Positions 43,375 to 52,704 of a stretch of 64,000 nucleotides of DNA are shown one piece after another (position 1 is the stretch's first letter; each line of letters starts with the position of its first letter). Below the pieces are notes generated by a model. That model ran no database searches and was not told the origin of the DNA. It saw only the letters and a list, made by a program, of their open reading frames with translations. Source of the stretch: UMGS1783 sp900555065 (GTDB lineage: Bacteria > Bacillota > Clostridia > Oscillospirales > UMGS1783); contig CALKPL010000025.1 in assembly GCA_937991645.1 (NCBI GenBank), positions 310,001 to 374,000 on the forward strand. The letters run 5' to 3'. Position numbers and translations under genes: made by a program.

Positions 43375-44109
43375 CTATTCCTCGTTTGCGATGATTACCT
43401 CCGGCCGGGAGTTTGCCGCAGCGGCGGCCGCAGACCTGACGTCCGCATCGGTCTCCGTATTCTCCGAAACGCCCTCACCCGTACCGGTTTCCGCCTCGGA
43501 CTGTTCGCCTTCCGGCGCGCCGGTCTCAGCATCCGCGGCGTCTTCCAGTTGCGTACCGGTTTGCTCGTCTGCGGACTGCGTCGTCAAATTGGTAAATTCT
43601 AAAAACTCTATGGTAGTATCCGAATTATATACGATTTTTACGGGCAGTTTCGTCTCACTGTCAAACGTGCATTCCAATTGCGTACCGCCCACGTCATAGC
43701 TGACCGAAACCGTGCCGTTTCTGCCGGGTTGCTGCGAGCCGGGCTCCATTTTCAGCACGTCGAGCAGCTGGAATACCGGGCCCATGGCAAACTGCAGATT
43801 TTCCGGCAATTCCTTTGTCACAAACTTAATCCCATAGTAACTGACAGAATACTCGCTTTCCTTGAGCATGACCTGAAAATTCTCCAGTGATTTTGGCGCG
43901 GTAGCCGTGATGACGACCGTATCCTCAAGCTTCTCAATTAAATACTCGTAAGCCTTTTCGTTCACAGTCATTCTAACTCTGGCCGTAAACTGCTGCGCCT
44001 GACGGATACTCTGCGTGACGTCGGTGTTCTCTGGCGTTTCCTGCTTGCAGCCCGTAAAGGTCAGCAAGGTCATCATAAGTACAAGTAGAAGCAAGCCTAC
44101 CCGTTTCAA
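43375..44109 (-). CDS. Lipoprotein, outer-membrane-lipoprotein-sorting-like fold
   Basis: 244 residues with a signal peptide and lipobox (LLTFTGC, Cys near 21), so it is lipid-anchored on the outer face of the membrane. The middle part (about 40-190) is beta-rich and resembles the LolA/LppX-like fold found in Gram-positive lipoproteins such as germination factors. The last 55 residues are low-complexity, rich in Glu, Ala, Thr and Gly. Its substrate is unknown. It sits between nnr and alr with 4- and 13-base gaps. Confidence 0.75.
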   Translation of the reverse strand: MKRVGLLLLVLMMTLLTFTGCKQETPENTDVTQSIRQAQQFTARVRMTVNEKAYEYLIEKLEDTVVITATAPKSLENFQVMLKESEYSVSYYGIKFVTKELPENLQFAMGPVFQLLDVLKMEPGSQQPGRNGTVSVSYDVGGTQLECTFDSETKLPVKIVYNSDTTIEFLEFTNLTTQSADEQTGTQLEDAADAETGAPEGEQSEAETGTGEGVSENTETDADVRSAAAAAANSRPEVIIANEE

Positions 44110-44113
44110 TGGT

Positions 44114-45655
44114 TCACTCTCCGTTTTGTTCTATGATTCGCTTAAATACCTTAGAAAAATAGCTTACAAGATCCGAGGGCTGCATGGCGTATTCGGTCAG
44201 CTCCGCCGCCGCGAGATGTCCGGCGCGGCCATGAATATACACGCCGATTACAGCCGCTTCTTCCGCAGGATAGCCCTGCGCTAGCAGAGAACCGATCAGC
44301 CCGGAAAGAACGTCGCCGCTGCCGCCCTTTGCCAGTCCGGAATTTGCCGCAGGATTGATCCGTATCCGGCCGTCCGGCAGGGCAATAACCGTATTCGCTC
44401 CCTTGAGTACGACGACTGCGCCCGCTTCCTTTGCAAACGTCCTTGCCACGCCCAGCCTGTCTTGCTGCACCTGCTCGACCGTCAGGCCGCACAGGCGCGC
44501 CATTTCGCGAGGATGGGGCGTCAGGACCGTTTCTACACGACGGTTCTTTATTACATGTATATTCCCGTTTAAAGCCGTTATGCCATCCGCATCGATCAAT
44601 ATTGGGCATTGCGCGGCCTCTGTCAACGCCATCACAGTCCTGCCGACTGTATCGCCGCCGCCAAGCCCGCACCCGACGACCAGGGCCTGCGCGCGACCGC
44701 AAAGGCCGCGCAGCGCGTCAAGCGCTTCGGCGGAAATACGGCCGCCAGCCTGCGCAAGCGTGAGATAGACCGGCTCGGAAAACCTGCCGCTGACCCGCTG
44801 TACAACGGACGGAACGGAAGCCAGTTCTGCAAGGCCTACGCCGGAACGCAGCGCCGCGGACACGGCGAGAGCGGCGGCGCCGGGCATATCGTCAGAACCG
44901 CAGACTAGGCCCAGCCTGCCGAAGGTGCCCTTATGGCTGTTTTGCGGGCGGGACCGCAGCAGGGCGGCTATGTCCTGATCTGTCGTTTCACATATATAGG
45001 GGTTTGCGGCAAGGACCGCCTTTGTCGGGATGCCAATGTCCTTCACCACGATTTTACCGCACAGGCCCGCGGCAGGATAGAGGAAATGGCATGGTTTTTT
45101 GTTTGAAAAGGTGACCGTATAATCCGCCTGTACGGCGACGCCTTCCGCGGCGCCGGTGTCGCAGTTGCAGCCGCTCGGAATGTCCACGCTGCATACGGAG
45201 GCGGCCGACGCGTTCATTGCGGCGGCCAGCTCGGCTGCAGCGCCGGTCAGGCTGCCGCGGAAGCCCGTGCCGTACAGCGCGTCCACAGCGATGTCAGCTC
45301 CTGCAATTTCGCGCAGGCATGCCGCGCTGTCGTCCGTAAACCGAAGCGTTTGCACCTGCTCCGGCAACCGATTGAAATAGTATGCCGCATCTTCGGACAG
45401 GGCGCGTGCAGACGAAAGCACCACGGTGACAGAGACATCGCCACGGGCCAGTATCCCCGCCAGCGCCAGGCCGTCTCCCCCGTTGTTTCCGCTACCGCAT
45501 ACAAGCACGGCGCGGCGGGCGTTCGGCGTCATTTCCGCAATGGTCTCCGCTATTCCCTGCGCCGCGCGGCCCATCAGAGTTGCGCCGGGTATGCCCAAAG
45601 TATGGATGGCGTAGCCGTCGGCTGTTTTCATCTGGTCCGCTGTCAGTATAAACAT
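44114..45655 (-). CDS. nnr: Bifunctional NAD(P)H-hydrate repair enzyme
   Basis: Repairs hydrated NAD(P)H. The N-terminal epimerase domain (about 1-215, with VLVCGSGNNGGDGLALA near 54-70) interconverts the hydrate epimers; the C-terminal ADP-dependent dehydratase domain (about 225-505) carries TPHPREMARL and NSGLAKGGSGDVLSGLIGS. 513 residues, a normal fusion length. The start at 45653-45655 follows GAGGAG. Confidence 0.95.
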   Translation of the reverse strand: MFILTADQMKTADGYAIHTLGIPGATLMGRAAQGIAETIAEMTPNARRAVLVCGSGNNGGDGLALAGILARGDVSVTVVLSSARALSEDAAYYFNRLPEQVQTLRFTDDSAACLREIAGADIAVDALYGTGFRGSLTGAAAELAAAMNASAASVCSVDIPSGCNCDTGAAEGVAVQADYTVTFSNKKPCHFLYPAAGLCGKIVVKDIGIPTKAVLAANPYICETTDQDIAALLRSRPQNSHKGTFGRLGLVCGSDDMPGAAALAVSAALRSGVGLAELASVPSVVQRVSGRFSEPVYLTLAQAGGRISAEALDALRGLCGRAQALVVGCGLGGGDTVGRTVMALTEAAQCPILIDADGITALNGNIHVIKNRRVETVLTPHPREMARLCGLTVEQVQQDRLGVARTFAKEAGAVVVLKGANTVIALPDGRIRINPAANSGLAKGGSGDVLSGLIGSLLAQGYPAEEAAVIGVYIHGRAGHLAAAELTEYAMQPSDLVSYFSKVFKRIIEQNGE

Positions 45656-45692
45656 GGTTCTCCTCGCTTTCAGACAGAAGCTTTTACATATG

Positions 45693-45727
45693 AAAATTCT
45701 CAAAACCAGTATGGTTTTGAGAATTTT
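45693..45727 (-). terminator. Terminator after ireB
   Basis: A perfect 16-bp stem (AAAATTCTCAAAACCA with its complement) and a 3-base loop; the base of the stem gives TTTT on the minus strand. It lies 25 bases after the ireB stop and before nnr. Confidence 0.75.
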
Positions 45728-45751
45728 GCACGAACATTTTCCGCGCCCGCC

Positions 45752-46066
45752 CTATTCGGACAGGTAGGATTTTACCAGGGAGTACAACAACTCGTCCCGG
45801 TCGATTTTGCAGATGAGAGAACGGGCGTTTTTATAGTTTGTGATATAAGTAGGGTCCTCAGAAAGAATATAGCCGACGATCTGGTTAATCGGGTTATAGC
45901 CCTTCTCCTTCAATGCGTCGTACACCTCGGTGATAATCCGCCGCATCTCTTTTTCCTGCTCGTCGCGGACTGAAAAAGTAATTGTTCCGTCGTTCAACAC
46001 ATATTGCCCCTCTCTAACAGCGAATGTAACGATATGTTTCTCGCACATATCTTCTGTTTCTATCAT
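45752..46066 (-). CDS. IreB-family (UPF0297) regulatory protein
   Basis: A 104-residue protein with the UPF0297 core (TITFSVRDEQEKEMRRIITEV, then YDALKEKGYNPINQIVGYILSEDPTYITN). In enterococci IreB is a target of the PASTA kinase IreK and affects cell-wall stress tolerance. It usually lies beside alaS and ruvX; here it stands between pheT and nnr. The N-terminal 20 or so residues (MIETEDMCEKHIVTF) are unusual in the family. Confidence 0.88.
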   Translation of the reverse strand: MIETEDMCEKHIVTFAVREGQYVLNDGTITFSVRDEQEKEMRRIITEVYDALKEKGYNPINQIVGYILSEDPTYITNYKNARSLICKIDRDELLYSLVKSYLSE

Positions 46067-46127
46067 ACCCTAACCGGCAAAAAAATTCAAGTATTATTTG
46101 AGAAATTGGCCGGAAAGTAGGCGGCGT

Positions 46128-48503
46128 TTACGCTTTCAGGGTAATGGCGTTCGCCCGCAGCCTTTCCAACGCGGCGTTCACTTCCGCCTGCACCTCGTCG
46201 CCGGACAGGGTGCGTTCATCTGAACAGAACTCCAGGCGGACGGTCACGCTTTCCTGCGCCCGGCCAGGTTCCGCATAGGTATCCACAAGCTTCACCGCAC
46301 GCAGCAGCGGACTTGCGCCGCTACGGACGGCCCCGGCAAGCACGGCGAAGGGAACGTCCTTCGGCACGAGCAGCGTAAGGTCAATTTCCACGCCCGGATA
46401 ACGGGAGGGTTCCACATACTGCATTTGCTCCGCAGGCGCGTCAGCGAACAGATCCATATCCACTTCAGCACAGACGATGACCGCTTTTTTATCTATTTTC
46501 TGCTGGATATTCGGATGGACAACGGCAAAACTGCCGAGCCGCGTATCGCCAAGCAGTATGTCCGCCGTATTTACCGGATGATGCCAGGGCGACAGCCCGT
46601 CCAGCCTGGGCTCAAAACGCATCTCTTTGTTTTTCAGTACCAGGCCAAGCGCCTGCAGAATATCCTTCATTCTGAAATAGACGGCCTTTTCGTCGCTGCT
46701 GCGGTCGAACAGGATCACGCCGAGCTTCTTGCGTTCACAGCAAGTTCCGTCTTCCCGCACGCCGTCAATCACGCGGCCGATCTCATACACGCCGAAATAC
46801 GGCGCGAAAAGCTTGTTGTCACTAACTATGGTAAGAAGCGTCGGAATCATGCTGCGGCGGAGGACCGTCCAGTCCGTTGACAACGAATTGATAATACGGA
46901 CGTTTTCCTGCACCTCAATGCCAATTTCCTTCTGCCTGCGCGCGTCGCTCCAAATATAGGAATGCACTTCGTGCAGGCCGTATCGATCCGTCAGCAGGCG
47001 CTTTACGCCGTAATCGACGCGCCGGTTCTCCGTCTCTACAGCGGGAGCAAGCAGGCTGTCGGAAGACTTTACCTCAAAGTTGTCGTACCCGTAAATGCGC
47101 GTAATCTCTTCGAGCAGATCGGCTTTTATGGTCACGTCCTTTGTCCTGCGCCATGACGGCACGGCAACCCGGAAACAGTCCCCTTCGCGCTGCACGCCAA
47201 AGCCAAGCGAGAGCAGCGTCCGCTCTATCTGGTCGGCGGAAATATCAATACCTGTATAACGGTCGATATACGCCTTGTCAAATGCGATTGAAATTTCCGG
47301 ATAGGACTTTACATACACGTCCGACATGCGGGATACAACGCGCGCGCCGGGATCGATCGACAACAGCAGGTTGAGATAGCGCTTGGCCGCCGTCATGGTC
47401 AGTTCAGGATCGAGCACCTTTTCATAGCGCATACTCGCGTCGGTACGCAGGCCCAGGCGCGTCGAGCTCTTACGGATACTGACACCGTCGAAATTGGCGG
47501 ATTCCAGCAGCAGAGAGGTGGTATCGTCCACGATCTCGGAATCCAGGCCGCCCATAACACCCGCAATACCAACAGGCTTTCCGTGGCTGCAAATCATCAG
47601 CGTCTGGTCGTCTATATGCCGGGTCGCGCCGTCCAGAGTTTGGAAATCAAAGGGTTCGCCAAACCGCTGCACCTCGACCTTGTCCACTTTGCGATAGTCA
47701 AACGCATGCATGGGCTGACCAAGCTCCAGCATAAGGTAGTTTGTCAAATCCGCAAGAAAGTTGATTGCGCGCATGCCGCAATAATAGAGGCGGATGCGCA
47801 TATTGACAGGCGATACGCGCCGGGTCACATTCTCCACGATTACCGAGGTGTAGCGATAAGCGTGTTCCGTATCCATCAGGGTGATGTCCACCTCCGGCAG
47901 GTCGGCGATCGCCGCAATATCATAACCGGGCACGGGCTTGAGCGGACGTCCGGTCAGGGCTGAAAACTCACGCGCGATACCATAGTGGCCCCACAGGTCG
48001 GGACGGTTGGTGAGGGATTTGTTGTCCACCTCAAAAACGACGTCTTCAATCTCGATGACGTCCTGAATGGCAGCGCCCAAAACAGTGTCCGCATCCAGTT
48101 CAAACAGGCCGGAATGGTCGGCGCTGATCCCAAGCTCCGCTTCGGAACAGCACATGCCGGACGATGGATAGCCCGCGATCGTCGTCGCCTGAATTTCCAT
48201 ACCCTGCACACGGCCGCCCGCTTTTGCAAAGGCGACGACCATGCCCTCCCGGACATTCGGCGCGCCGCAGACGCAGTCGACGACGCTTTCGCCCGTGTTT
48301 ACGCGCAGTAGATGCAGCTTTTTGGAGTCGGGATGTTTTTCCACATGCTCGATCCGCGCTGTAACAACGCCGCAAACGTCTTTTCCCTTGTAAATAATCT
48401 CCTCCACTTCAGCTGTGGAGAGGGTAAAACGCCGGATCAGCGCTTCTAAATCCAATCCGTCCAGATCCACAAAGTCCTGGATCCAATTCATTGAAATCAG
48501 CAT
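46128..48503 (-). CDS. pheT: Phenylalanine-tRNA ligase beta subunit
   Basis: The editing and tRNA-binding subunit of PheRS. 791 residues: a tRNA-binding OB domain (about 40-150, VVTARIEHVEKHPDSKKLHL), B3/B4 editing domain (about 210-390), B5 domain, catalytic-like core, and the C-terminal FDX-ACB anticodon-binding domain (about 695-790, PSRYPGVEIDLTLLV). It lies 12 bases after pheS. Confidence 0.97.
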   Translation of the reverse strand: MLISMNWIQDFVDLDGLDLEALIRRFTLSTAEVEEIIYKGKDVCGVVTARIEHVEKHPDSKKLHLLRVNTGESVVDCVCGAPNVREGMVVAFAKAGGRVQGMEIQATTIAGYPSSGMCCSEAELGISADHSGLFELDADTVLGAAIQDVIEIEDVVFEVDNKSLTNRPDLWGHYGIAREFSALTGRPLKPVPGYDIAAIADLPEVDITLMDTEHAYRYTSVIVENVTRRVSPVNMRIRLYYCGMRAINFLADLTNYLMLELGQPMHAFDYRKVDKVEVQRFGEPFDFQTLDGATRHIDDQTLMICSHGKPVGIAGVMGGLDSEIVDDTTSLLLESANFDGVSIRKSSTRLGLRTDASMRYEKVLDPELTMTAAKRYLNLLLSIDPGARVVSRMSDVYVKSYPEISIAFDKAYIDRYTGIDISADQIERTLLSLGFGVQREGDCFRVAVPSWRRTKDVTIKADLLEEITRIYGYDNFEVKSSDSLLAPAVETENRRVDYGVKRLLTDRYGLHEVHSYIWSDARRQKEIGIEVQENVRIINSLSTDWTVLRRSMIPTLLTIVSDNKLFAPYFGVYEIGRVIDGVREDGTCCERKKLGVILFDRSSDEKAVYFRMKDILQALGLVLKNKEMRFEPRLDGLSPWHHPVNTADILLGDTRLGSFAVVHPNIQQKIDKKAVIVCAEVDMDLFADAPAEQMQYVEPSRYPGVEIDLTLLVPKDVPFAVLAGAVRSGASPLLRAVKLVDTYAEPGRAQESVTVRLEFCSDERTLSGDEVQAEVNAALERLRANAITLKA

Positions 48504-48515
48504 CGTACTTCCTCC

Positions 48516-49544
48516 CTATCTCGCCGTGAACTGGGACAGCGCCTTGAGATTCCCGCTATTGAAGACGCGTATGTCCCTGACACCGTTTTTCATCATGGCA
48601 AGCCGTGTCAACCCCAATCCAAACGCGAAGCCGGAATACTTTTCTGAATCTATCCCGCCGGCCTCAAGCACGTTCGGATGGATCATCCCGCAAGGACACA
48701 GCTCCAGCCAGCCGGAGTGCTTGCAGGTCGGGCAGCCCTCTCCGCCACAGATCAGACAGTTGATATCCAGTTCGAAGCCCGGCTCCACAAACGGGAAAAA
48801 GCCCGGACGCAGCCGTACTTTCACATCGGCCTTGAACACCTCTGAAAGCATGGTCTTCATGAAGTAGATGAGGTTGGAAATGGAGATATTCTCATCCACC
48901 ATGATCCCCTCCATCTGGAAAAAGGTGTTTTCATGGCTCGCGTCCGTCGCTTCGTTGCGGAAACAACGGCTTGGGAAAATGGCGCGAAGCGGCGCGCCGT
49001 ATTTGCGCATGATCGAGTTTTGGGCCGCTGAAGTATGCGTTTTTAAAAGCTGACCGTTGCTCAGGTAGTAGGTATCCTGCATATCGCGTGCGGGATGGTG
49101 TTTTGGAATATTGAGCGCTTCAAAGTTATGATAATCGTCAACCACTTCGGAATAGTCTTCGATTGTGAACCCCATACTGGCGAATATCTCCTCTACTTCG
49201 CGCTGGACAATAGTTACCGGATGCAGCGACCCCAGCTTTTCGCCAAACGGCACGGTCACATCGTAACGGGGCGTATTGCGAAGCTTTTCAAGCGCTTCCA
49301 GCTGCGCCAGCTCTTTTTGCTTGGCTGCGATCGCCTCGGCGGCTTCGGATTTCAGCCGGTTGATCTCCTGCCCGACCGCGCGTTTCTCTTCGTTGGCAAG
49401 CTCTCGCAGGCTCTTCATAAGGTCTGTAATCCGCCCCTTTTTGCCAAGGTAGGCAACGCGGAGTTCTTCAACGCCCGGAAGACTGCTCACTGCTTGCAGC
49501 TGCTCCTGCAGCTGCAAGCGCAGCGCCTCTATTTTCTCTTTCAT
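48516..49544 (-). CDS. pheS: Phenylalanine-tRNA ligase alpha subunit
   Basis: The catalytic subunit of PheRS. 342 residues: an N-terminal coiled coil (about 1-90), then class II motifs, with motif 2 in AIFPSRCFRNEATDASHE and motif 3 in GFAFGLGLTRLAMM near the end. The T-box leader directly upstream indicates control by uncharged tRNA-Phe. Confidence 0.98.
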   Translation of the reverse strand: MKEKIEALRLQLQEQLQAVSSLPGVEELRVAYLGKKGRITDLMKSLRELANEEKRAVGQEINRLKSEAAEAIAAKQKELAQLEALEKLRNTPRYDVTVPFGEKLGSLHPVTIVQREVEEIFASMGFTIEDYSEVVDDYHNFEALNIPKHHPARDMQDTYYLSNGQLLKTHTSAAQNSIMRKYGAPLRAIFPSRCFRNEATDASHENTFFQMEGIMVDENISISNLIYFMKTMLSEVFKADVKVRLRPGFFPFVEPGFELDINCLICGGEGCPTCKHSGWLELCPCGMIHPNVLEAGGIDSEKYSGFAFGLGLTRLAMMKNGVRDIRVFNSGNLKALSQFTAR

Positions 49545-49611
49545 GCAAATCTCTCCTTTTATCTGCGGATATACGGCAGTTTCTCATATATGTTTGGCAG
49601 TAGTATTATGA

Positions 49612-49850
49612 AATAAAAAAACCGCCCCGTAAAACGGGACGGATAAACCGCGGTACCACCCGTGTTCCCAGCCGAACGCGTTCGGCGGACACTCGTACGC
49701 AATAACGGCTGCGGCCGTCGGAAGCTACCTGCATTCACCCCCGCCCCTCCGGAATGAACTTCACACGCCATCTTCACAAGCGACGCTTTCAGCCGGTGAC
49801 GCCGCCTCTCTGCTGCTTTCCTGCATGCTACTCTTTTCCTTCACAGGGTT
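49612..49850 (-). ncRNA. T-box leader controlling pheST
   Basis: On the minus strand the leader ends with the T-box GAACACGGGTGGTACCGCGG (about 49647-49666) and a terminator hairpin CCGTCCCG/CGGGGCGG followed by T residues. Upstream it has the stem I features (GAGTAGCATGC, AGAGAGGCGG, GGCTGAAAG). A specifier TTC (Phe) followed by A can be placed at 49756-49758. Uncharged tRNA-Phe should favour the antiterminator. Confidence 0.93.
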
Positions 49851-49856
49851 TTATTT

Positions 49857-49885
49857 ATCATACCAGAAATACGGCAGTTTTGCAA
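49857..49885 (-). promoter_or_regulatory. Promoter of the pheST T-box leader
   Basis: Minus strand TTGCAA (49880-49885), a 17-base spacer and TATGAT (49857-49862). Confidence 0.75.
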
Positions 49886-49934
49886 GGGGATTCCAAAACT
49901 TTATAGTCTTCCGCTTTCAATTCTTACGGCATTT

Positions 49935-50510
49935 CTATTCCTTTTTCATAAGCGGGGCGCCGGAATTCCACGCCTCGCCGATAACCTTTCCTATGGCATA
50001 ATAGTCATGCCGCATCTGATCAAATGCAAATGCGTGGAGCTTCCCGGCATCGACCCTGCCCTGTTCGTCCAGAACGGCCTCATCCGCAAGCACATTTACA
50101 ATTTCACCAAGGACACGCAGTCCATAGGGCTGATCCTGGAACGCGACGACCCTGCACTCCAGAGTCAGAGGATATTCCTCAATGACAGGAGCATCTACTT
50201 TGTTGCTCTTGACAGCATGCAGACCGGTACGCGCAAATTTATCCGTCATCGTAGCAGATGAGGCTATCCCGAGAAAATCAGATTCTGCAACCGTCTCCGT
50301 TCCGGGAACTGCCAAGGTAAACGCATTTCTGTTTCTCAAATTCTCCACAGTCTTATGATCCGCTTCCAAATTCAATGCGACCATCTTCATATCGCATATG
50401 CCGCCCCATGCCATCATCATGACATCCACAGAACCGTCTTCATTGTAGGTGCCTATCATATAGGTCGGCATTGGGAACAGGTAGGGCTGTGCGCCTAGTT
50501 CTTTTTTCAT
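49935..50510 (-). CDS. Flavin reductase family protein
   Basis: A 191-residue split-barrel FMN-binding protein of the flavin-reductase-like group common in clostridia. The FMN-site regions are the early PMPTYMIGTYNEDGSVDVMMMAWGG and the middle SDFLGIASSATMTDKFARTGL stretch. It may reduce flavin or quinones, or serve as an electron carrier. AGGATG precedes the ATG at 50508-50510; an in-frame ATG four codons earlier is too close to AAAGG. Confidence 0.85.
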   Translation of the reverse strand: MKKELGAQPYLFPMPTYMIGTYNEDGSVDVMMMAWGGICDMKMVALNLEADHKTVENLRNRNAFTLAVPGTETVAESDFLGIASSATMTDKFARTGLHAVKSNKVDAPVIEEYPLTLECRVVAFQDQPYGLRVLGEIVNVLADEAVLDEQGRVDAGKLHAFAFDQMRHDYYAIGKVIGEAWNSGAPLMKKE

Positions 50511-50828
50511 GGTGAAATTCATCCTTTCGATTGATTATTTATCAAATGGAATTTCCAAGGTTATATGCCTGTTTCAATTCCAGTCCGTCTTCTATATCTT
50601 CTGAAGGCGTCATCCACTGCTGTCCTCACGAATCCAAAAATCGAGGGCAAACAAATAGTTTTTTTAGGGCATATATGATAAAATATTTTAATAAATAAGC
50701 CAACATAACTTTTTGCGCTATGAGATCTGCTTTTGCTTAAAGAAGATGTATTTATCTCACATATTACAACGGTTATATGTTTCATTTTCTCTATTCTTAT
50801 TCATTTTAATATTGACGGAGGGATATAG
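50511..50828. other. AT-rich intergenic region between divergent genes
   Basis: It must contain promoters for the flavin reductase (minus) and the kinase (plus). It is strikingly AT-rich compared with the rest of the window. A 74-codon minus-strand frame within it has no ribosome binding site, and I do not regard it as a gene. Confidence 0.4.
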
Positions 50829-51347
50829 TTGTCAAAATTAGTAATTATCCGAGGAAATTCGGGAAGCGGTAAAACAACAGTAGCCAAAGCACTTCAGCAT
50901 AAATTAGGACATAATATCATGGTTATTTCTCAAGATGTTATTCGCAGAGATATGTTACGAGTAAAAGACGGAGTAGATACAAAAGCGTTGTCTTTGTTAT
51001 CAGAGCTTCTGGTGTATGGGAACAATAATTGCAAGTTCGTTATTCTTGAAGGAATATTATATTCACAATGGTATATGCCATTATTTGAGTTGGCAAAACG
51101 ATTATTTGAAAACAACATATGGGCATATTATTATGACCTTACTTTTGCAGAAACTTTAATCAGACATAATTCAAAAAGTAACAGAGATGATTTTGGAAAA
51201 AAGGAAATGGAAAAATGGTGGCATGAAAAAGACTATATTGGAATCATCCCAGAGAAAGTTATTTCACAAGATATGAGTTTAACAAACACCGTTGAAATGA
51301 TACTCAAAGATATTTTGCATTATAATCGGAATTTATCGAGCAGATAA
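50829..51347 (+). CDS. P-loop kinase-like ATPase (AAA_33-type)
   Basis: A 172-residue protein with Walker A RGNSGSGKTTVAKAL (near 8-22), a VISQDVIRRDMLRVKDG substrate-loop region and an ILEGILYSQWY Walker-B-like strand. It resembles the chloramphenicol-phosphotransferase/gluconate-kinase-like and Zeta-like group of small-molecule kinases. It starts at TTG (50829), supported by GGAGGG six bases before. Its base composition is much more AT-rich than its neighbours, which suggests horizontal acquisition. The substrate is unknown. Confidence 0.75.
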   Translation: MSKLVIIRGNSGSGKTTVAKALQHKLGHNIMVISQDVIRRDMLRVKDGVDTKALSLLSELLVYGNNNCKFVILEGILYSQWYMPLFELAKRLFENNIWAYYYDLTFAETLIRHNSKSNRDDFGKKEMEKWWHEKDYIGIIPEKVISQDMSLTNTVEMILKDILHYNRNLSSR

Positions 51348-51693
51348 CAAATCCAACGAAGCCAGTTAACAGCAAGTAAATGGGTTGCGCCCACCGTCGA
51401 CTGATCTGTCTGTCCTTGCTGCAGGGGCTCAAGAGGTTACAGCAAAAGTATTACCCTTATCCATAATCTGCAAAAGATTTTTTCCATAAATGAATAGGAA
51501 GGCGATGAAGCATAGCCGCGGTATTTCCCTTTTGTCTGGGCCTTCCGTTCTGAATCATAATGCTCTTTACCATGCGGCGCTTCTTAGATAAGCATATTGA
51601 CATTTTTCCTAGCGCCAATTATAATTATAACAATGCGCGTCGGAAAAGCAAGTACGCACATTTAAGATATATACTATCCTGGAGGAGAGTGTT
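51348..51693. other. Intergenic region holding a flavoprotein gene remnant
   Basis: Apart from the remnant at 51457-51573, no intact gene is seen. The right part (51600-51693) is AT-rich and should carry the promoter of the HxlR gene, which starts after GGAGGAGAG. Confidence 0.45.
51457..51573 (-). pseudogene. N-terminal remnant of an NADPH-dependent FMN reductase / iron-sulfur flavoprotein gene
   Basis: The minus strand reads MVKSIMIQNGRPRQKGNTAA and then loses similarity, with a stop 38 codons in. The start has the flavodoxin-fold FMN loop of this family (typically ISGSPRKxGNT). The body of the protein, including the Cys motif and C-terminal half, is missing. HxlR regulators often lie beside such flavoprotein genes, consistent with the neighbour at 51694. 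Confidence 0.6.
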
Positions 51694-52035
51694 ATGGCAA
51701 AGGAATGTATTTCGGATTGCAGTTTAGAGACTACTGGATTCAACTATACAATGTCTCTGATTCAGGGAAAGTACAAAATGTACATACTATATACGCTGAT
51801 GGAGTTCCATGTGGTTCGTTTCAATGAGATGCAAAAATATATTGGAACGATTACATATAAAACGCTCAGCACCACGCTTAAACAGTTGGAAGCGGACGGG
51901 CTTGTACACCGAAAGGAATATCCGCAAATTCCGCCAAAAGTAGAATACAGCTTGACGGAAGCAGGAAAGTCTTTGATTCCGATTCTCGATCAAATGTGCA
52001 AATGGGGAGACATTCATAGAAAGTCGAAGTCATAA
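51694..52035 (+). CDS. HxlR-family winged-helix regulator
   Basis: A 113-residue MarR-like winged-helix dimer. The HxlR signature is complete: an early Cys, SLIQGKYKMYILYTLM (about 22-37), RFNEMQKYIGTITYKTLSTTLKQLEADGLVHRKEYPQIPPKVEYSLTEAG in simplified order, then the C-terminal dimer helix. Such proteins sense aldehydes, quinones or disulfide stress. The likely original target, a divergent flavoprotein gene, is decayed. A strong ribosome binding site precedes the ATG. Confidence 0.92.
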   Translation: MAKECISDCSLETTGFNYTMSLIQGKYKMYILYTLMEFHVVRFNEMQKYIGTITYKTLSTTLKQLEADGLVHRKEYPQIPPKVEYSLTEAGKSLIPILDQMCKWGDIHRKSKS

Positions 52036-52050
52036 TGAATTTATAATTCA

Positions 52051-52086
52051 GCTGGGCCGAAATCAGATTTACGGCCCGGCTTTTTT
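52051..52086 (+). terminator. Terminator after the HxlR gene
   Basis: A 9-bp stem (GCTGGGCCG with CGGCCCGGC, one G-T pair), a 12-base loop and six T residues. Confidence 0.85.
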
Positions 52087-52321
52087 GTTTTATAGCAGAA
52101 GCTCTTTATTTTCTGATTTTTGTTCTTTTGAAACGGCTCATAGATTCCTTAATGCGCCTAATGAAACATATCGCAAAAAACAAATTGCACGGACGGCTGA
52201 CCCGCAGCAAAAAACTTACCCGTTGCACACAAAAAATTACCTTGAAACGGCTCTGGCCATAAAAATATTTAATCTCATTACTTTCGCGGGGGTATTCTTC
52301 TCTATTATTTTTAATTAAATA

Positions 52322-52704
52322 TCAGCGGAATTTTTCCAGTCTGTAAAGCTGTTCCTCATCGTCCGTGTCCACGCCGTTTTTGTAGACGTATCCCATCTTT
52401 TGATAAAACCAGCGTGCGGTTATGGACGACGGGATTTCAATTCTTTTGGCGCGCAGGAAGTAATCGTCACTTCCCAACGTCCTCATACTCCGCCTGCTAA
52501 TTCCCTGCCCTGATACTCAGCAAAACAAAAATGGTAAAAAGGCTGCTTTCATCCGTTTTGTTCCAGTAGGAACCAATCGCTCCGCAGGCTACGATTTTGC
52601 CAACGTCACAGAACAAATAAAAGTGCGTCCACATCGCGCATTGTATCAAAAATTCGGGGGTTATAATACGAATTTCGTTTTCGATATATTAATATTCGTC
52701 GTTC
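52322..52704 (-). pseudogene. GNAT-family acetyltransferase pseudogene
   Basis: Minus-strand frames together encode a GNAT enzyme: an early part ENEIRIITPEFLIQCAMWTH, the DVGKIVACGAIGSYW strand, FTIFVL, then after a frameshift near 52518 the acetyl-CoA region and RAKRIEIPSSITARWFYQKM, ending with YRLEKFR and a stop. An in-frame stop also lies upstream of ENEIRI, and the acetyl-CoA loop (expected Q/RxxGxG/A) is degraded. The true 5' end is not recognisable but may reach about 52750. Confidence 0.75.

Noticed and set aside
50561..50785. A 74-codon minus-strand frame between the flavin reductase and the kinase
   Set aside because: AT-rich region with no ribosome binding site and no similarity to a known protein.
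52085..52318. A 77-codon plus-strand frame after the HxlR terminator
   Set aside because: It begins inside the terminator T-run, has no ribosome binding site and no recognisable features.
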